Shown in pieces: positions 11,401 through 21,965 of a DNA stretch of 60,000 bases (within the stretch, counting starts at the first letter, position 1; every line of letters begins with the position of its first letter). The notes below the pieces were generated by a model. That model was not told where the DNA came from, ran no database searches, and worked only from the letters and a program-made list of their open reading frames with translations. The DNA is from Symsagittifera roscoffensis (lineage: Eukaryota; Xenacoelomorpha; Acoela; Convolutidae): positions 78,991,200 to 79,051,199 of the forward strand of contig NC_087062.1 of the NCBI RefSeq assembly GCF_963678635.1. Reading direction: 5' to 3'. The position numbers were made by a program, and so were the translations under genes.

Positions 11401-14400
11401 GACCTGATTTTGCGTTGTTTGAAAGGAAAACAATTTATTTTTTTTGTGTTTCTGGAGGGTTTTAAAATTTGAGAATTTCAGAAGTTTTTATGACAACCGT
11501 TTTTTATCGGCTCAAGCGTTTACTCAATTTTTGTCGGTAAATTTTTGTTGTTGTGGTTTTTTTGACATTTTTATTGCACTTGTTATCTGCTAGCTTGAAA
11601 TGCTAATTTCATGTCTTGTCGCAAATGGTGCGAAGCTCAGCTTCGCCTATGCGTCATTTTTATTTTCCGTCATTCTTATTTCTGACACATAATTTCTCTG
11701 TGTCATGCTTATTTCGCGCATTCGCTTAAATCAAGCTCTTCGAAAGTTTCAGGTTATTCACTAAAGAATGCAATGAACCATTTGTCTATCTTAATATAAG
11801 ATCAAATGTTGCTTTTTGCTTTTTCCCTTACGTGATGACTATATGTTTACATGTATGGAAGTATTATGCAAAATTGAAGTTTTCTTATATTGAAGCAAAA
11901 TGATTTTTTCCTCTAATGGTTCTGTGTGTTTGTATTTGTGGTGCAGTACAAGAAGAAGCAGAAGAAGAGGGAGGAAGCAGAGGCGGAGCAGGAGAAGCTT
12001 CTGGAGGACATCAAAGAGAGGGAGGCGGAGCGAGAGCGGGAGGAGGAGCGAGACAACGAGCTCAAGAAGGCTAGACTGCAGAGAATCAAGGACCGCGAGG
12101 TCAGGGAAATCAAGCGAGCTGAACAAGAAGCCATCAGGTTGTTTGAGTTAAAACTATTTATCCACAAGTAGTGAAAGTGTCATTATACAAACTGTTTAGT
12201 TATTTTAGGGATAACACCGCTCTTGCGTCTCCCAGTAATTTTAAAGGCTTTCCCGTGATTTTAATGCAACAATTTTCGAATCAATACTATTTTCGAAACC
12301 ATACAATTTTCGAAAAAAAAAGAAAAACTATTTTCTTTCAGAAAATATCAGGAATTCATTTTTATCTATGCAAATCTTAGTGCCAGCAATATTTGAGACA
12401 CTGGATGCCCTCGCTTCAAAAAAAGATGCTTCACTTGCTATCATTTTTTTGTAAAATTATATGGGCTTGAAATCTGGCCAGTTCAGAGTTGAAAGCGTGC
12501 TACATTTCGATTGACGCTTTGCGCAGGTGGTGCATTAACCTAGTTGAGAATTAACTCCATCCTGGATTGGAGGCAAGCTAATTAGTCCAAATAGTTTGTA
12601 ACTAGATAATGAATATGTAGCTTTGCACGTTTAATTGCGTGGGGTCGGGAGTTACCAAAAAATATATTTTTTTTTGTATAATTAAAATTTGCTTCAGATC
12701 CTTTATAGGTAAATCGAAACATTGAAGGCCTTGGGCTGATGTGAGGAGTCTTGGTTATTGTTTGCGTCTGTTGGTAGGTTGAAGAAGAAGGAGGAAGAAT
12801 GGGCGAGGAAGAGGGAGTTTGAGGAGGCGAGGAAGAGAGAGAGGGAGGAGAAGTTGAAGCAGCTGCAGGCGGACAGAGAGGACAAGCAGAAGCAGTCAGT
12901 CTCCACCGGCGTCAATGCACTCGACATCGTCAAGGTCAGTCAGTCGGTCACAACTGACAACGAGCTGTCAATGAAAATCACAATACTGCTTTTGCTGTCA
13001 ATCAAAAAATGAATAATGCTAGTTTTACTTGTACTTGTTACCATTAATCCGAATCATAATGTTTCTCAACTTTTTTTAAAGTTTCTTTGTAATTCGCAAA
13101 TTGGTTGTTTAATTTTTATCTTGGCAGCTTCCTAATTGATATCGAAAAATTTAATTTAAATAAGAATTTGAAACGTTTGTTTTAATACTACTTCTTATAA
13201 TTATGAAAATAACATATGGTTGTCTGTGACGCTCTTTTCGTTTCCGAAAACAGAAGGTATGTTTTTCACTTATTGTTCAATAGATTTCACATGTGGTAGC
13301 GAAAGCTCACTGAACTTAGTCAAAACTTAGTTTCGTATCTCCAACTTGTAGTAATATTCACTGTCCATAAAAAAAAATGTTGTTCACAAATATAACCGTC
13401 GTGTCTATCAACAATTGAAATAGCCCATATGAATTCAGAAGACCTTTTAAGCTTTTAAAAAGACAAATTTAATAAGTTTGACTTTGAACGATGTGAAAAC
13501 GGTATAGAATTTGGCTGACGGTTTTGCGAAGACGTTTCATGAATTTCCACTTCAGATAAAGATCATTCATTAGTCGATAAAGAGCATCTTACACGTTCAC
13601 TTCCTGCACTCTAAATTTAATTGTATCAGGACTATATAGGCTGATTACTAATTAAGTAAAAATCCTTATCATTTTGCTCCGTGGAATCAAACACAATTCG
13701 AATAGAGAGTTTTTCATAAAAATTGGCTTATTGCTGTATTTATTTTTTTGTCTTAAAAATGTTTAGACCAACATTTTATGTTTTTGCACTGAAGTGACAC
13801 TGCAATTGCTGCAGAAGCAAGCAAACCAGTACTCAATAGGATAGTAGTAGCTCCCCTGTCCATTTTTTATAATAATTTATTAATTAAAAAGTATTTCTTC
13901 ATTAAACCTTTCATCTATTAAAATAGCTCATTAATTTTTGCACTTGATAGTTATTACCAATTCGCGCAATTCAAAGTTCCTAGTTTCCTAGTGATTTAAA
14001 GTTTTCGGGAAATTGGATGCTCTCAGAAAACGATTTGTGATATTGACAATTCAGGGTGTATTGACTTAAGACGGCATTTTTTCCACAAAGGAGAACCCTT
14101 TACTATAACTCATTCTGTTCATTTTGAATGTCGTTTTTTGGTGGCGTGTAATAGTGTAAACTTGGAAAGTTCATGTCGATTTGGAGTATTGTGGTGATAT
14201 TTTGGGTGTCTCTGTTTAGCAAAATTTGGAGATCGCGGCTGCCAAGAAACAGCAGACGGAGGAAGAGAAGACTGCTCAGCGGGAGAATGCCGTCAGAAGG
14301 CGATGCCAGGAGTACGACGAGAGATTCGACCGAATGAGTTAGTAAAAAAAAGCGCCATGTAAATGAATAATAAACAACTTCTTACACCCATGCCCTTTTT

Positions 14401-17400
14401 TAAAAAGTATATATATATATATATATAGCTAGGGACGGCTCGGTTAATTTTCTTTCAGGTAATTTTTTTTCAGTTGAAACCTTATCTCTTATCCTGTTCA
14501 TAATTAATTCCTTAACTTTACTGCCAAGACTTTATTCGGATACGCTTTTTGAGCTAAGTAAGGTGCCACAAACAAACTTCGGATGTGTTCGACTGATATG
14601 TCATGCTTTAAAAGGTAGATTTTTTCTATGTAAACAACTTTGTCTCACAGGATCATTGAATCATTTCAAATAATGACATTTCTACTTCGGCAAACTTGTC
14701 ATAGCCGTAGTGTGTATGTCTCGAACGACAGAGGTCGTGAGTTCGAATCCGGCCCAAGTGTGTATTTTTTGCAAGCGTATAATAAATTTCTGTTCGAAAA
14801 AAAAAATGTCGACCTATCGTTTGACTGCAATATGTGATTTGTGATTGTGGTGCGGGGCTTTTCGTCGCCTCTGTGCATTAAATCTTTTTCGCTCGTGATT
14901 CGGGTTGTTTTGGAAAGTTTCTAGAAAGTTCTTTCACCGTTGAGAAAAACTATTTCTTTATGTCCCGGCTTAGATCGAAAAATGACAAATAAGTTGATTG
15001 TTCGGCTGAAGTTCACTGTTTACACTCTCTGTACTGTATATAAGTTTTGAAGTATTTGAGCTATCAGTTTTCCTTTGGGGAGCTCAATTAAACGCCTTGC
15101 GACCCTCTCCAACACAAAAAGCTATTATCATTTTTTTTTCGAAGATATTGGTAGTCGGACATTCTGCACTGCTTGCAGAGCGACCAAATATTATTCTTTC
15201 ATTCTATCTTTTTTGTAACAGCTAGTTTTTGTTTAATAAAGAATATTTTTAAGAGTTATGAAAGTACTGACTATTATATAGGTCTTGGTAATTTTTTTTC
15301 AGGAAAAGTTTTCATATTGTTCACCCTCAATTTTAATTTTTCGCGGTTTGACTTCTGATTTTTTGTTAAGTTCATTTCATTTCCTTTGATTACACAAGCT
15401 AAGCTTGTGTTATAGTATGAGCTCTATTTTTTTCCAACCTAAGTCGCAAATATTGTTGCGACGCAAATATTGTTGCGACAAAATGAGTTCATTTTGATCA
15501 ATAACCAGCTATTAAGTACAACCAATGCTAAGGATATTAACACAGACTATTATATTACAAGTAGCACTTTAGCTTCAAGGCATCATGGATCTGTAGCGTA
15601 GAGTTAGGGAAGGAGAGCCGAGATAAAATAAGTAGGTTCGAACCTGGGAAGGGTCGGACGTTTTAATGAACTTTTTCGTATACTAATTCAATTGCGTCCG
15701 CTCTATAAATTGAGGCATGTTAGTGGGTAAATTCCTTTTTCAAGTTGACTGGTACTGCTAATGCGTCATAACTGGCTTGCGTGACTAAGCAATTTTGTAG
15801 ACTCGTGCATCACTGTCACTTAAGAAATTTTGTAGACTCAAAGTATTACTCATTCAGTTTAGAAATAAGGGCATATATTTTTTCTTTAAAGTTCGAAAGT
15901 TGATGTTTTTTCAAAATAGTAAGTCAGTTTTTTTTTCTGTTTCACTGCGTTCATTACTTTTTTCCAACTGTCAATTAGTATGTTTTTTCTATTCGTATTG
16001 TAGCAAGAATTTAGAGATAATTTGTGATGGAAAAAAATCGAAAAACTTTTTGGAAATATCTTGATTTCACTTCTTTTTGCAACTGATCTTTATTTTGTTT
16101 GTGTAGTTCTCATCGAGTTGATGTTTTATTGTTTTCTCTCCGATTCAATTCTGCGATTAATATGTTTTGTGTGCGTGATTTAGGGGAGAGCGAGTTGGTG
16201 GCGAAGGCGACTGAGTTGCGAGACAGATGGGAGCATTTGGAGGGAGAGAAGTACGACATCGAGATGATCTTCAAGAAACAGGACTATGACGTCAGTATCC
16301 CATCGTCATCAGATTAATTATTTAGCACCATATGGGCGCCAGACTTTTTTCCTCCGCCTCATCCCCTTTTATATTCAATTTTTTCTAATAAAAAACTCGA
16401 AAGTTTACTTTTTGAGTTAAGTTTAATTTTCTATGCAATCTATTTTAGCACAATGGATTAATTTGATCTGCGTGTACTTGACAGCGTATTGATTAAGGGC
16501 TCTCGGGGGGTTTTTTCTACCACACGATCCCAATTAGTAAAATGTGTGTTTTGTTTGTGTCTATAGATCCGTGAGTTGCTGGTGCGAATCAACGAGATCA
16601 CGAGGCGAAGGCGGAAGACGATCCACCTCGGAGGCTCCAGAAGGTGAGTCACTTTGTCTTCTATTCCGCATTCTCTCGCTCCGAATAACTAAAGTAAGTG
16701 ATTAAGTTACACCTGCGGGCTACAAAATTATGAAGTCAAAACTAAATAGAATCATTAAGTATCAAAATGTCTCAGAACTTCCTCCAAACTGAGACATGAA
16801 TAATATAAAACAGATTAAATTATACAGGTGGGATGTAATGTTCTTGGTTTTGGAATTTTGAGGTTCCTAACTTTCAAATTCATTAGAAATGGTAATGTTG
16901 ACTGTTTAGAGTAGTTTTCAGGATTGTGCACGGGTAAAATTCGGGTAATTCGTATATGTCGTTTTCAGAGATCTAGAAAAGAAGTATTCTATTTCTTCCG
17001 TGGCTGACGTAAATATTCCGAAAGAAGCGCTCCGATCACATTTGACTCCTAAATTTTGCAAAAATGTTGCCGCTTAAATTGCTGCTTTGCATCCTACGCC
17101 TTCCTTTGTTTGTTGTTCTTTTGAATAATTGCGGAGTTTTGTCAGATTTGACCCTAGCCCAAATTTTTGTCTTATTTCAGAATGCAGGCAGATGAGGTAT
17201 TTCTACATTGTACATTAGCCTGTTTCTTTTTATAATAATTTGAGAGCACATTTACTTTTGTTTGTCTCGTGGTTAGACTAGTTAAGAAGAATTCTGGTAC
17301 CAAATTTAATATGGAATGACAACCAAATTCATGTTACTAACTAATACTAACTAGGGTTACATCACTGCGCTTATGCACTCAAACATCTGAAGCACCGTTA

Positions 17401-19574
17401 AGAAATTGATTCCGAGTGGACTGAAAATTTGTTAACTAACACAATCCTTCAATTCGAGTGAGTTTTTTCATCGTAAAGATTATTTTAACTGTTGCGATAG
17501 AGCAAAACCGATCAATAATTATCCGCGCTTTCACACGTTGCTACTATTTGATTTGAAAACGTAGTTAATTTTTTAAAGTCGGAATGAACTTTGGAGAGTC
17601 GATTAAAAAAGCACCTTCCAGCAGCCGGCGTAAAAACTACAGACAGCCACAAGAGCCACCGTTTAAACTATTCTGAACATTCGTTTTCTTATCATACTTT
17701 TCATGTTAGTAACTTGAAATAGGAATATGTACAATTAAGTGGGAATTATTGGGTGTGAAGTTGGATGGTGTTTTCATTTCATCCGATCTCGTTCGCATGC
17801 GCGAGTATTTCATGCCAACATATGTTTGCCATGTTTTCTTCGTTTTTTACTTTTTCAATATGGCTCAGTCAAGTATTGTATGTTGCTTCATAGGAAGAGA
17901 AGTCGTACCTGGGCGTGAAAGGAATGGTAGACAAATACGTGAACATTGTCGCAGAGAAGAACAAGGCACCTAAGAAGAAGGAAAAGGACCTGCCCAAAAA
18001 GCAAATCGTGAGTCAACCAACCAAGCCCCCCCCCCGCCCCACCCTCTGCGCCCATCCTCTTCCATGACTAGTTTTTAGTCTGGTCTTGAATGCTTTATTG
18101 AAATTTGCCAGTTGATTAATTACGCAATCCAAAGGGGGCAGTTAATTGGGCATAGAATCCTTTACAGGGGCAATATATTTGTAGTATCTTTTTTTATTCT
18201 CTCATGATGGCATTCGACTTATATCCATGATGGATGCATATTTTATATTTTACATATTTCCTGGCCTTCTAAACGTTCTATATTTAAGTTTTCGAAAGCT
18301 GAAAAGCTCTTTGTTATTTGTTATGAGTCCATCTTGTCGAGCTACAGAAACGAAGCCTTGTTCTGAAATCCAGAATTTTATGCCGATTTCAAGTTGGATT
18401 AGGTATCCGACGAGCCATGACATCATGGTCATCATGGGTGTGTATTTATTAGAGTAAGCATAACATGAAGATCTGTCCTAGGCTACTGAACTCTGATAGG
18501 CAAGCTAATTTTCTAAACTAATCTTTCTGTATTATTTTAGGTCCTGTAACCTCTACCTAGCTTTTTTATTACGAAGCTAGTGAAATGAACAGGCGCCCAC
18601 AGACCAAAAAAGATGATGCTCACTTTAAAATGAATCTTTAAAATCCCAAAAGCAGACAAAACGTTTCATTAATTCGCTTAATTATTAATTTTTTGATAAA
18701 TAAATATTTTTTTTCATTGTGAACTATTATGTATAAAATTTTTCCAGAGTACTATGGTATGTTTTGTTGAAAAAAAAATCTTGCTCAAACTAACAATTTA
18801 AAAGTATATCTGCTTATTTACGAGTCTGTAATTAAGTTTGTCTGCTTTTTGCTCCGTAACATCTAAAGTGGCATGCTAAACTATGTCTCCCTTCAAAAAT
18901 TTCTTTGATAAACGTTTTTTTTTTGCCGCAATAAATTTAGTTCAGGCCCCGTATTTGGGCATCAAAATATTTTAGATCAATTCTGTTTTCAAGTGTGGAC
19001 TAATAAGCTCCCTATAATCATCATGATAGCTTCTGCTTCATTTTTAAATGCTCAAAATTCTCTCGATATTGCAGTTTTTTCTACATTGCCGCAACTTTGT
19101 CTCTTAGATGTTATTGTTTGATTGATTAAATCCCATCCAATAGGTACAGAAATTCAAAAAACGACCTCGAATCAGTTTTTAAAAAAGTGATTAGGTTGTT
19201 AATTATTTTATTATAGTCTCTTTTTAATGTTTTTGGGAAACTAGGAAAATCACATAGATCGGTCTACAAAGAATTGATAATTTCTTAACAAACTGGTATA
19301 AAATCTCGAGAAAAAAGACTAAACGCTCCTGGTTAATACCATTGTTCTAGGCTTGTTCAATCATTACAGCGTTTCACTTCATCAAAACCTGGATGGTTTT
19401 TGATGCCAGTTGATGAAAACCTAATTGATATTTTGAGGATATTTTCGCTTTTGTTGCCATACTGACTTATTGGGGGTGATTTTGAGGGCTTTTGTTTCGT
19501 TTCAGAGTGAAAGTGAGGATGCGCCACCGGAACCTGAACCCGAACCAGAGCCGGTAGCGGCCGAAGACGAGTGA
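8487..19574 (+). CDS. TNNT: troponin T, copy A (9 exons)
   Basis: Exons: 8487-8531, 11947-12137, 12778-12934, 14220-14337, 16184-16290, 16567-16643, 17181-17196, 17894-18007, 19506-19574. All introns are GT-AG and phases join to 297 aa. Troponin T anchors troponin C and I to tropomyosin on the thin filament of striated muscle. The N-terminus is short and acidic (MDVDLDELDPAELAE). Residues 16-131 are a very charged Lys/Arg/Glu helix like the tropomyosin-binding segment. Residues about 132-170 hold the alternating charged region. Residues about 172-218 carry the family signature coiled coil that pairs with troponin I (ELRDRWEHLEGEKYDIEM...KKQDYDIREL). After a basic stretch comes a Lys-rich segment and an acidic Glu-Pro repeat tail at 276-297. 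An acidic C-terminal extension is typical of several invertebrate troponin Ts and absent in vertebrates. The total is shorter than insect proteins (near 400 aa). Troponin I also has an LEGxKYDLE-like helix, but the long charged N-terminal half favours T. Confidence 0.88.
9310..9815. repeat. interspersed repeat family R with internal tRNA-like promoter
   Basis: It is closely related to about 15,370-15,866. The core has GATCTGTAGCGTAGG followed by AAGGAGACCCGTAAC and a B-box-like GTTCGAACC (9601-9609). The B-copy equivalent (about 28,800-29,195) is truncated on its 3' side. Probably a composite SINE. Confidence 0.55.
11630..11646. repeat. short palindrome of a dispersed motif (GCGAAGCTCAGCTTCGC)
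   Basis: It has 8-bp perfect arms around one C. It is preceded by a GTCGCAAATGGT-type lead that also precedes similar sites at 42,251, 57,105 and, without the palindrome, 42,488 and 45,868. The repeat is at 30,929-30,945 in copy B. Confidence 0.6.
12138..12777. other. troponin T intron 2, copy A
   Basis: A 640-bp AT-rich intron. I see no repeats or genes beyond short chance frames. Confidence 0.7.
12935..14219. other. troponin T intron 3, copy A
   Basis: A 1.3-kb AT-rich intron between exons 3 and 4. I see no recognisable element in it. Confidence 0.7.
14693..14758 (+). repeat. tRNA-like SINE head
   Basis: TAGCCGTAGTGTG resembles an A-box and GAGTTCGAATCC (14,739-14,750) is a near-canonical B-box, so internal RNA polymerase III promotion is possible. 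An A/T-rich tail follows. It recurs in copy B at 34,031-34,096. Confidence 0.6.
15370..15866. repeat. interspersed repeat family R, second member
   Basis: It shares about 400 bp with the 9310-9815 element. It includes two tandem GCAAATATTGTTGCGAC units (about 15,446-15,480) and a tRNA-like core with B-box GGTTCGAACCT (15,635-15,645). A 3' part holds two copies of TTTTGTAGACTC. It is present in both A and B (about 34,780-35,265). Confidence 0.55.
17181..17196 (+). CDS. TNNT: troponin T microexon 7 (16 nt), copy A
   Basis: Exon 6 ends in phase 2 (AGA AG|GTGAGT), while exon 8 reads sensibly only in phase 0. Joining 6 to 8 directly gives a stop after seven codons. The 16 nt AATGCAGGCAGATGAG, between TTATTTCAG and GTATTT, restores the frame and adds R-M-Q-A-D-E. 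Sequence and splice sites are identical in copy B (36,587-36,602). The donor GTATTT is weak. Confidence 0.8.
18008..19505. other. troponin T intron 8, copy A
   Basis: It starts with a C-rich tract (C10 at 18,026-18,035; C18 in copy B). The rest is AT-rich without a recognisable gene. The distal part, from about 18,664, is the segment that recurs a third time in copy C. Confidence 0.65.
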
Positions 19575-21030
19575 ACTGGACCTCCACTGAGTTCACAGTC
19601 CTTTTCAGACTGGAGAAACTCGTGAACACATAATGAAACAATATACTTTCATATTTTATTAGCTCAAACTTACGCTCCATCTTTGATTTTATCGTCATAA
19701 TCTGGCCTAATTTAACAAAGATAATTGATGCGTCGGCCGTTTTACTATAAAAATACAAATTCTGCTTTCTTTACTAAATCTAGAATCGTAAAAGACGGAG
19801 TTCGAGTTTGTTCTTAACGATATCTGCTACTTATTTTATAACGCGTATCTATATTATTTAACTAATCGAAAAATTATTGTAAGCCCGATCAAATAGAAGA
19901 GTTAAACATTCAAACCCATTTGTTTTCTCAATATCGCTCCAAAAGGCCAGGTTGAAATTCTACTGAAAAAACAACGTCTACTGCTGCGCTCCTGTTTGAT
20001 CCGAATATGACTTTTGAAATAACAGTTCTTCCTCTTAAAGAATTGAGCTCAAATAGAACAATATGTTTTAGGATTTTTTTCGAAAAAAGAGATTTTGAAG
20101 ATCGCCCATTTGGTCAATTTTGGTTAATAAATCAGCCAGTTGGTACAATATAGCTTAATAGACGCTAACATTATCCTTGTGCACTCGATATTGCGTGTCG
20201 TGGAAGTATTTCTAAAATAGATAAAATTTCAAACATTCGGAAATAATAATTTTTTTTTGGCAAAAACAACATTATTCGAAAAGTCGGGGAGTCGCTGATA
20301 CGAGCTTTTTTGTTTGGCTTCATTGTTTTAGCAAGTAATATTTCAGCTTGAAATTATGAAGCAGCGTTATCAAATCTGAATTTAGACTTTATCAGGTTAA
20401 CAACTTGTTTACCAAAATCAATGAATCATTTGTTCAGCTTACTTAATTAGTATATCAAGTTAGTGGTAAAAATTTGGCCGGTGTAAGGTGGAGGGCAAGT
20501 CAAGGCTTGAAACGCAAAAGGTCATAAGTTTTAATTGGGCGGGACCTGTTTTGCTGCGAAAAATTTCTCGAGTAACAAAAATAGTTATCGGAATCTTGGT
20601 TATCAGTTAATTTTTTGTCTGCTGAATTGCCACCGCACGTTACCTGCCAAAATTTTGCCCTTTTTTAGTATCATTCAAATTATTTTTTTTGCGTTCTGGT
20701 TGCGATGAATTAATTGCGTTCAGAAAATTAATTGCGTTGCTGAAACTGGTTTTGCTATATAAAGTTTTTCATATACAGTTTTCAGAAAAGTTTTCTAAAC
20801 GTTTTTGTGTAGCCTTCTCAATTCAGAGAAGAGTGATTGGAACCGTGCCTGAGTTTTTTTTTCAAATTACACATATTTTTTTGATTGTAATGATTCATTT
20901 TGCTTGTGAGTAGCAAACGGTATCAAATAGGAAGAAATTTTTTTCGGGTTAATAACTTTCTTAAAAGAATCACTTGAATCATTTGTATGTTGGATCACAA
21001 TGAACTCTATGCGTTCCCGACCAACAAAGC
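19575..21030. other. 3' flank of troponin T, copy A
   Basis: It contains the troponin T 3' UTR (no canonical AATAAA close to the stop; AATATA-type hexamers follow within 80 nt) and a degenerate tRNA-like unit at 20,476-20,550 ending GGGACCTG. The 74-codon open frame at 20,689-20,913 lacks an ATG and is interrupted in copy C. Confidence 0.55.
20476..20550 (+). repeat. degenerate tRNA-like repeat
   Basis: It shares the AGGGCAAGTC...GGTCATAAGTTTTA...GGGACCTG layout with the units at 771 and 21,031. It is present in all three copies (also about 39,861-39,936 and 45,299-45,374). Confidence 0.4.
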
Positions 21031-21098
21031 ATGAAGGTAACGATTATGCCTGAGACGGAAAAGGTCCGGGGTTCGCATCCTACCAGGACCTTTTTTTT
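21031..21098 (+). repeat. tRNA-like repeat with B-box and T8 terminator, copy A
   Basis: AAGGTAACGATTATGCC is followed by GGGGTTCGCATCC (B-box), CCAGGACC and eight T. It is the best-preserved member of this family in the window; its B counterpart is at 40,420-40,488. Confidence 0.6.
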
Positions 21099-21694
21099 CA
21101 AACGGGAAACATTCTCAAGTTATATGTCTGCTTATTTGTTGTCAGTTAGGTCGTCACGTTTAAAAATAGTTTTTTTTTGCTGCGCGCAATTTTCTCTAAT
21201 TTTGCTTTTAGTGTTTGATTTACTACTTGAAAAAAATTCCTCGGCCCAAATTTTTTCGGCCTGTTTTAACCGGCTTTATGACCTAATTTTGAGTCGTTTG
21301 AACGGAAACCCAATTTTAACACCGCCCTCTGCACGTCTCAAGTTTGTTGTTTGTTTACGAATCGTTTTGTTGAAATTTCATTTTTCATTTTGAAAAAATT
21401 TTCGTTTTTCTCAGAAACTTCTACTGTTTCGAAAAATGATATCAATTGAAAGACCTCCTACTTCCCGGTGTGCCTGTATACTCCCCTAGAGTCTCTTTTT
21501 ACTGGACCCTTCTGTCTACAGCCTTTGAAAAAAACTGTGGGGGAATATTTGACCCATATTTTTGATTTTTTATCTCGTTTTCACGAAAAATACCCCTCTT
21601 AATTCTGAGTGATTGGTTTCAATGAATAGAAGAGTTTCAAAAATTTCCCTGCCTGAGCGGCTTCTACCAAATTTTTTCAGAAAGTTATGGCCCT

Positions 21695-21894
21695 NNNNNN
21701 NNNNNNNNNNNNNNNNNNNNNNNNNNNNNNNNNNNNNNNNNNNNNNNNNNNNNNNNNNNNNNNNNNNNNNNNNNNNNNNNNNNNNNNNNNNNNNNNNNNN
21801 NNNNNNNNNNNNNNNNNNNNNNNNNNNNNNNNNNNNNNNNNNNNNNNNNNNNNNNNNNNNNNNNNNNNNNNNNNNNNNNNNNNNNNNNNNNNNN
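21695..21894. other. assembly gap, 200 N
   Basis: Exactly 200 N, a conventional placeholder size, so the true distance is unknown. The left flank ends inside the satellite-like array; the right flank starts inside ABC intron 1. Confidence 0.98.
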
Positions 21895-21965
21895 TTATAA
21901 ATGTTTTGTCAAAAACTGTTTGCTAAGGGCGCCTCTATGTAGTGTTAAATAGTGCAATATTCCAG

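Larger units (their letters stand above)
8532..11946. other. troponin T intron 1, copy A
   Basis: This 3.4-kb first intron contains family S pieces (9117-9235, about 10,769-10,942), a family R element (about 9310-9815) and a palindrome-bearing motif at 11,630-11,646. About 350 bp between about 9690 and 10,050 has no equivalent in copy B. Short open frames here are not conserved between copies. Confidence 0.6.
14338..16183. other. troponin T intron 4, copy A
   Basis: It holds a (TA)10 run at 14,408-14,427, a tRNA-like unit at 14,693-14,758 and a family R element at about 15,370-15,866. The 61- to 72-codon open frames are not independent genes; the last one only overlaps exon 5. Confidence 0.6.
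2439..21694. repeat. large duplicated block, copy A (about 19.3 kb)
   Basis: The block aligns collinearly with 21,896-41,084. It spans the end of ABC intron 1, ABC exons 2 and 3, the whole troponin T gene and about 2.1 kb of 3' flank. Exons are nearly identical between copies; introns differ by scattered substitutions and many indels. Copy A stops exactly at the 200-N gap. Confidence 0.95.

Noticed and set aside
11839-12167. Long minus-strand frames over troponin T exon 2
   Set aside because: They are mirror frames of the Lys/Glu-rich exon (Leu/Ser-rich on the opposite strand).
14693-14758. Functional tRNA gene
   Set aside because: The B-box is good, but acceptor and anticodon arms do not pair; a SINE head is the better reading.
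20689-20913. 74-codon frame identical in copies A and B
   Set aside because: No ATG start, it is truncated in copy C by the junction, and the surrounding non-coding DNA is equally conserved there.
21613-21926. Open frames running through the N gap
   Set aside because: They consist almost entirely of unknown bases.
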